DNA from: Oscillospiraceae bacterium
Lineage (GTDB): Bacteria; Bacillota; Clostridia; Oscillospirales; Acutalibacteraceae
Direction: 5' to 3'
NCBI GenBank assembly: GCA_902791235.1
Contig: CADAUV010000001.1
Span: 47,061-111,060 of the forward strand
DNA length: 64,000 nucleotides
Shown: positions 60,741 through 64,000 of the stretch, one piece after another
How the letters are laid out: each line of letters begins with the position of its first letter
Position numbering within the stretch: position 1 is the first letter of the stretch
Notes under the pieces: model-generated
The model's input: only the letters and a program-made list of their open reading frames with translations
What the model was told of the DNA's origin: nothing
Databases searched by the model: none
Program-made: the position numbers and the translations under genes

Positions 60741-61718
60741 TTCCCCTTTAGTTCCGTATATGATGTGATAGGCGATGACCTGCGCCGTAACGCAGGAGAG
60801 AAGCGGATTGAACAGCGGAAGCATTCCCTGATAGCAGAGGTTTTTTATGCTGTCATCACAGCCGAGCGGTGCGATTTTGAAGCTGTAATCAAGACCCGGC
60901 AGAAGGCTGTACTGCCTGTCGCTCGAGGCAAGCGCAATGAGATTGCTTTTGTCGTTAATATCGCCGATGTTTTCAAGGTTTACCGCCCTTATGTCATTAC
61001 CGTATGCCGTCGAAAACAGCCTGCTTATATAAACCGCACAGGGATAATCCTCGCCCCTGCCCGTCAGAATTAGGTGGTCGGGCTTCAGCTCCTCCGAGAG
61101 TCTGATTAAAAACTGCTCGTTTTTCATTATGTTGTTAAGCGCGGCGCGAAGCTCGGCAAACGCCTCTATCACAAGCTTATAATAAAGCTCGGTGAGAAGC
61201 CCTTTTTTTCTTGCAATATAGACCGCAAGCATTGACAAAAGCAGGTATGAAAGCGTGAAATCCGCAACCTGCAGTCCGCTTTCATAATGCGTGCAAAGCG
61301 CGTGGCTTTTCGGCGCGGCGTTTCCTGTGAGCAAAAGCGTTTTGCCCTGACATTCCTTAGCCTCCTGCGGCATATCCTTTCCGATAAATATTGTCAGCGT
61401 GTGCCTGTCCGTCGGCGGCAGGGACTGCCTGAAGCTCTCCGTGCTGAGCGCTTTTGTAAAGGTACAGCAGACGGTTTCAAACGCCTTTTCAGCCCATAGC
61501 GCAAGCGCCGAATTGCCGCTTTGTGCTACTATGTAAACCGTGCGTATTCCCTTCGGGTCAAGGCGCAGCTTGTCAAAGGTGATTTTGCCTCCTCTGATAT
61601 GCTCCTTTATTATATCCTGTGCAAGCTCCGCCTGTGTGCAAAGCTCCTTTCGGTATTCGTTTTCGTACTTTATTTCAGGCTTTGCCGTCGGGCTTGGCTT
61701 CTTTTTTAATAAACTCAT
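60738..61718 (-). CDS. Degenerate SIS-domain protein, coupled to spoIIE
   Basis: 326 residues. Two SIS-like halves: VYIVAQSGNSALALWAEKAF and LILTGRGEDYPCAVYISRL, recalling the isomerase domain of GlmS (GRGxxYPxA), but without the complete catalytic set. It starts within the last four bases of spoIIE (ATGA), so the two are translationally coupled. It may bind a sugar phosphate as a regulatory partner; no homologue with known function is recognised. Confidence 0.65.
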   Translation of the reverse strand: MSLLKKKPSPTAKPEIKYENEYRKELCTQAELAQDIIKEHIRGGKITFDKLRLDPKGIRTVYIVAQSGNSALALWAEKAFETVCCTFTKALSTESFRQSLPPTDRHTLTIFIGKDMPQEAKECQGKTLLLTGNAAPKSHALCTHYESGLQVADFTLSYLLLSMLAVYIARKKGLLTELYYKLVIEAFAELRAALNNIMKNEQFLIRLSEELKPDHLILTGRGEDYPCAVYISRLFSTAYGNDIRAVNLENIGDINDKSNLIALASSDRQYSLLPGLDYSFKIAPLGCDDSIKNLCYQGMLPLFNPLLSCVTAQVIAYHIIYGTKGE

Positions 61719-63778
61719 ATCCTGTAATTACCTCGCTGTAATCTGATTACAATTACCGACATATCGTCCCTGCGGCTTTCGTCGCTTTTTTTGAGCGCAA
61801 GGTCAAGTATTGCCTGTGCCTTTTCGTTAGGTGTGGGATAGTCGCAAATAAGCAGCTCCTCAAGCTCCTCGTCCGCAAGGTCGGTAATGCCGTCGCTCAT
61901 CATCATAACCTCGTCGCCGTCCGACAGCACGGCGGTACGCTTTGCAAACTCAATACCCCTGAGTATCCCTGCGGGCATTGAGGAAAGCTCGCATCTGCTG
62001 AGCCTTCCGTTTTTAAGTATATACGACCTCGGCGCGCCTGCCTTGTAAAACTCGCATTTTCCCGAGAACATATCAATACACGCGCAGTCAAGCGTCGCAA
62101 GGCTTTCCTCGCTGCTTTTTACAAGAAGCGCGCTGTTGACAATTTTTAAAGAGGAGTCAAAGCCGAAGCCTGCACAAAGCAGTTTTGAAAGCAGTCCTGC
62201 TCCCATTGCGCCGTCAAGCGCCGCGTGAGAGCCTCTGCCCATACCGTCGCTGATAATAAAGACCATATGCCCCTTGCTGTCGTTGACGGACTTAACCGTG
62301 TCGCCGCAAAGAGCGCCCTCCGCGCTGTACTGCGCAAAGCCGAAGCTCGCCGTGTAGTCGGGCTTTTCAATCACGCTTAAAAGCATACCCGATGGGGAGT
62401 AGCTGAGTCTGCCCTTTTCAAAGCTTTTGCGGCAGATTTTTTCAAGCTCGCCCTTTATCCTCGGACTGTCAAGACCGACGGTGCCCGAGGGAGCGCTTAC
62501 CTCTATTCTCAGTCTGTCAAACCTGTTTGCAATAACCGAGATGTTCTCGGGATAAATTTCGTACTGACCGAGCATACGCCTGATTTTTCCCGCGGTTTTG
62601 AAATCAAAAATTTCCGCCTCGTCAAGCTCGAAGGCAAGGTCCTCGAGAAGCTCTGAAATCGAGAAAAACTGTTCCGAAGCGACCATTCTCATCTCGCCGC
62701 CGAGGGCGTCCGCACGGCTTATTGCGTCAATCTTTTCCCGTACATCGCGTACGCTTTCGCTCACCTGTGCAAGTGCCGATGAAGCAAAGCGCAGTCTTAC
62801 CGTCAGGCTTTGTCTGAGAGAGCCGTCGGGCTCGGTTTCCTTACGGCTTTCAAACGCCTCCCTGATTTTATCGCTGAACTTTTCGGGAAGCAGGACAAAG
62901 ACAAGCCCTGCGATAAGGCTTTCCAGAGCAGCGCAGACCGAGAGCGCACCCATACTTGCGCAGGCGCTGAAAAAGCCCATACAAAGACAGAAGGAAAGCG
63001 CAACGCTGAAGGTCGAAAGCGCTGAAAAAAGAGAAGCAACAAGCGCCGAAAATGCGTATGCTCCGATTAAAAACAGGCTTTCACGCTGACTTATCCCGAG
63101 CGCAAAGCCAAGGGAGAGTGAGGCGACAAGCGCCCATCTCTGCTCGTCGTATCGTGTAGCTGAGAGAATTGCGAATACCGCAATTATTCTTGAAAGCACT
63201 ATGCCGTTTATCGACAGGAAGGAGAAGCCGGACAGCATAACCGAAACCGAAATAAGCAGACAAACAGCGTCGGCTGTCGGGAGGGCCTTGTATTTAAGCC
63301 TCCTTAAATTGCAGTGTACGCTGCGAAAGAAAAAAAGCGCAGAGCCGAGAGCGAGAAGCGCCTCGCCGAGCGAAAGCGCATAATCCCCGAGTGCGTTTGC
63401 CTCCCTGTAATTCATTACAAAGCCCGTTGAAAGCACCGACAGGAAGGACATCATCATGGGCAGATATGCCTGCTTTTTGGGTGAAAAAATATCAATCGCG
63501 AGTGCGCCGATGCCTGCGATGAGTATTGCACTGAAATACCTTATTGTCTGGGAGCCGTCGCTGAAAAGCAGGTATCCCGTGCCTGCGCCTACAAGTGCGA
63601 AGGGAAGCTGCTTTTTGTTTGAAACGCATATTACCGAAACCGCAAACGGACACGCTCCGTCGACGACTGACGAGAAGGTCATAATGAAGGATATGACAAG
63701 CCACAGCCCGTAGCGAAGGGCGATTTGAACGCTCCCGCTGTTTCTTTTCGTATTTTTAAGCCTGTCCGCAACCTGCAT
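61715..63778 (-). CDS. spoIIE: Stage II sporulation protein E (PP2C-type phosphatase)
   Basis: About 687 residues from the ATG at 63778 (AGGAAG site). The GTG at 63808 lies directly at the -10 box and would not be transcribed. About ten hydrophobic segments in the first 320 residues, a central helical linker, then a PP2C phosphatase domain with DGMGRGSHA, MMSDGITD and RRDDMSVIV. In sporulating Firmicutes it dephosphorylates SpoIIAA to activate sigma-F and helps place the polar septum. Its presence indicates the organism is a sporulator or recent descendant. Confidence 0.93.
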   Translation of the reverse strand: MQVADRLKNTKRNSGSVQIALRYGLWLVISFIMTFSSVVDGACPFAVSVICVSNKKQLPFALVGAGTGYLLFSDGSQTIRYFSAILIAGIGALAIDIFSPKKQAYLPMMMSFLSVLSTGFVMNYREANALGDYALSLGEALLALGSALFFFRSVHCNLRRLKYKALPTADAVCLLISVSVMLSGFSFLSINGIVLSRIIAVFAILSATRYDEQRWALVASLSLGFALGISQRESLFLIGAYAFSALVASLFSALSTFSVALSFCLCMGFFSACASMGALSVCAALESLIAGLVFVLLPEKFSDKIREAFESRKETEPDGSLRQSLTVRLRFASSALAQVSESVRDVREKIDAISRADALGGEMRMVASEQFFSISELLEDLAFELDEAEIFDFKTAGKIRRMLGQYEIYPENISVIANRFDRLRIEVSAPSGTVGLDSPRIKGELEKICRKSFEKGRLSYSPSGMLLSVIEKPDYTASFGFAQYSAEGALCGDTVKSVNDSKGHMVFIISDGMGRGSHAALDGAMGAGLLSKLLCAGFGFDSSLKIVNSALLVKSSEESLATLDCACIDMFSGKCEFYKAGAPRSYILKNGRLSRCELSSMPAGILRGIEFAKRTAVLSDGDEVMMMSDGITDLADEELEELLICDYPTPNEKAQAILDLALKKSDESRRDDMSVIVIRLQRGNYRI

Positions 63779-63808
63779 ATTTACACTTCCTGTCATTTTT
63801 ATGCTCAC

Positions 63809-63814
63809 ATTATA
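63809..63814 (-). promoter_or_regulatory. Probable -10 box of spoIIE
   Basis: TATAAT on the minus strand with no good -35 at the usual distance, as expected for an activator-dependent (Spo0A-type) promoter; no convincing 0A box was found. Confidence 0.4.
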
Positions 63815-63868
63815 AAACGGCGAAAACGAGAAATATGTAAATTTAGGTAGGGCGTTTATATTTTTGTA

Positions 63869-63896
63869 TTGACATTTGAAAAATATGGATTATAAT
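63869..63896 (+). promoter_or_regulatory. Promoter of htpG
   Basis: TTGACA (63869-63874), 16-base spacer, TATAAT (63891-63896), just before the CIRCE element. Confidence 0.85.
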
Positions 63897-63901
63897 AATA
63901 A

Positions 63902-63928
63902 TTAGCACTCGAAACACAAGAGTGCTAA
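63902..63928. promoter_or_regulatory. CIRCE element (HrcA operator)
   Basis: Perfect TTAGCACTC - N9 - GAGTGCTAA inverted repeat, right after the -10 box, so HrcA would block transcription at normal temperature. Confidence 0.97.
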
Positions 63929-63951
63929 TAACTATTTTCGAGGCGATTTTT

Positions 63952-64000
63952 ATGAGGAAAAAGCAGTTTAAAGCAGAGTCAAAAAAGCTGCTTGATATGA
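63952..64000 (+). CDS. htpG: Chaperone HtpG (Hsp90), 5' part
   Basis: Sixteen codons from the ATG at 63952, then the window ends. They read MRKKQFKAESKKLLDM, the well-conserved start of bacterial Hsp90. The CIRCE element at 63902-63928 puts it under HrcA heat-shock control. Confidence 0.88.
   Translation, partial: MRKKQFKAESKKLLDM

Noticed and set aside
62598-63089. 163-residue serine- and arginine-rich ORF opposite spoIIE
   Set aside because: Antisense shadow of a highly biased coding frame.

Overview
The window reads as chromosome from an anaerobic, low-to-mid-GC Clostridia, most like the Ruminococcus/Oscillospiraceae group. The evidence is indirect: an NADP-type glutamate dehydrogenase, a GTP-dependent PEP carboxykinase, a SpoIIE sporulation phosphatase, a YabE-like 3D-domain protein, secreted proteins with tandem cell-wall-binding repeats, a secreted protein ending in half a dockerin, and CIRCE control of htpG. 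No rRNA, tRNA or CRISPR array was seen.

Layout. (1) 1-1260: right edge of an AT-rich restriction-modification island (5'-truncated endonuclease plus beta-class DNA methyltransferase). (2) 1417-6979: housekeeping: gdhA, a TPP-riboswitch-controlled thiamine-precursor ABC transporter, and a GMP synthase made only of the PP-loop part. (3) 6968-26910: an integrative mobilizable element at the 3' end of guaA, with XRE repressor, excisionase, tyrosine integrase, MobC/MobV mobilization genes and TnpV. Its cargo is an AraC-phosphotransferase-hydrolase set, a metallophosphoesterase plus heterodimeric ABC exporter, a five-gene putative defence system, and an AAA ATPase/nuclease-like gene. (4) 26898-28830: the left end of a second, decayed element of the same family, interrupted by a frameshifted GmrSD-like gene. 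(5) 28840-64000: ordinary chromosome: a tiny gene candidate, an apbE/NusG_II/Gx-transporter operon with two cell-wall-binding proteins, trmL-nagA-dus, polA-rimI-tsaD, MATE, pckG, a ClC channel, GH30 plus PHP, glyS, YabE, a five-gene membrane cluster with a degenerate sortase, ddl-DUF1934-argS-radical SAM, a SIS-like gene coupled to spoIIE, and the start of htpG.

The most interesting part is 14392-19926. A single consensus promoter and one terminator enclose five tightly packed AT-rich genes: an N6-adenine methyltransferase with a fused specificity-like domain, a phosphoribosyltransferase-fold protein, an ORC/CDC6-like P-loop ATPase, a protein of unknown fold with Rossmann-like strands, and a small membrane protein. 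The composition, mobile setting and gene order suggest an immune system in which a sensor ATPase and a nucleotide-handling enzyme work with DNA modification and a membrane effector. That role is inference.

The element boundaries can be read directly. The guaA end core (6968-6980) recurs at 26898-26910. The element's left-end block (paired GGCAAC repeats plus a strong bidirectional terminator) recurs just after the second core. The 3' end of the XRE repressor gene recurs at about 28771-28830, beyond the GmrSD-like insertion. This is the pattern expected of tandem accretion at one attachment site followed by decay of the older element.
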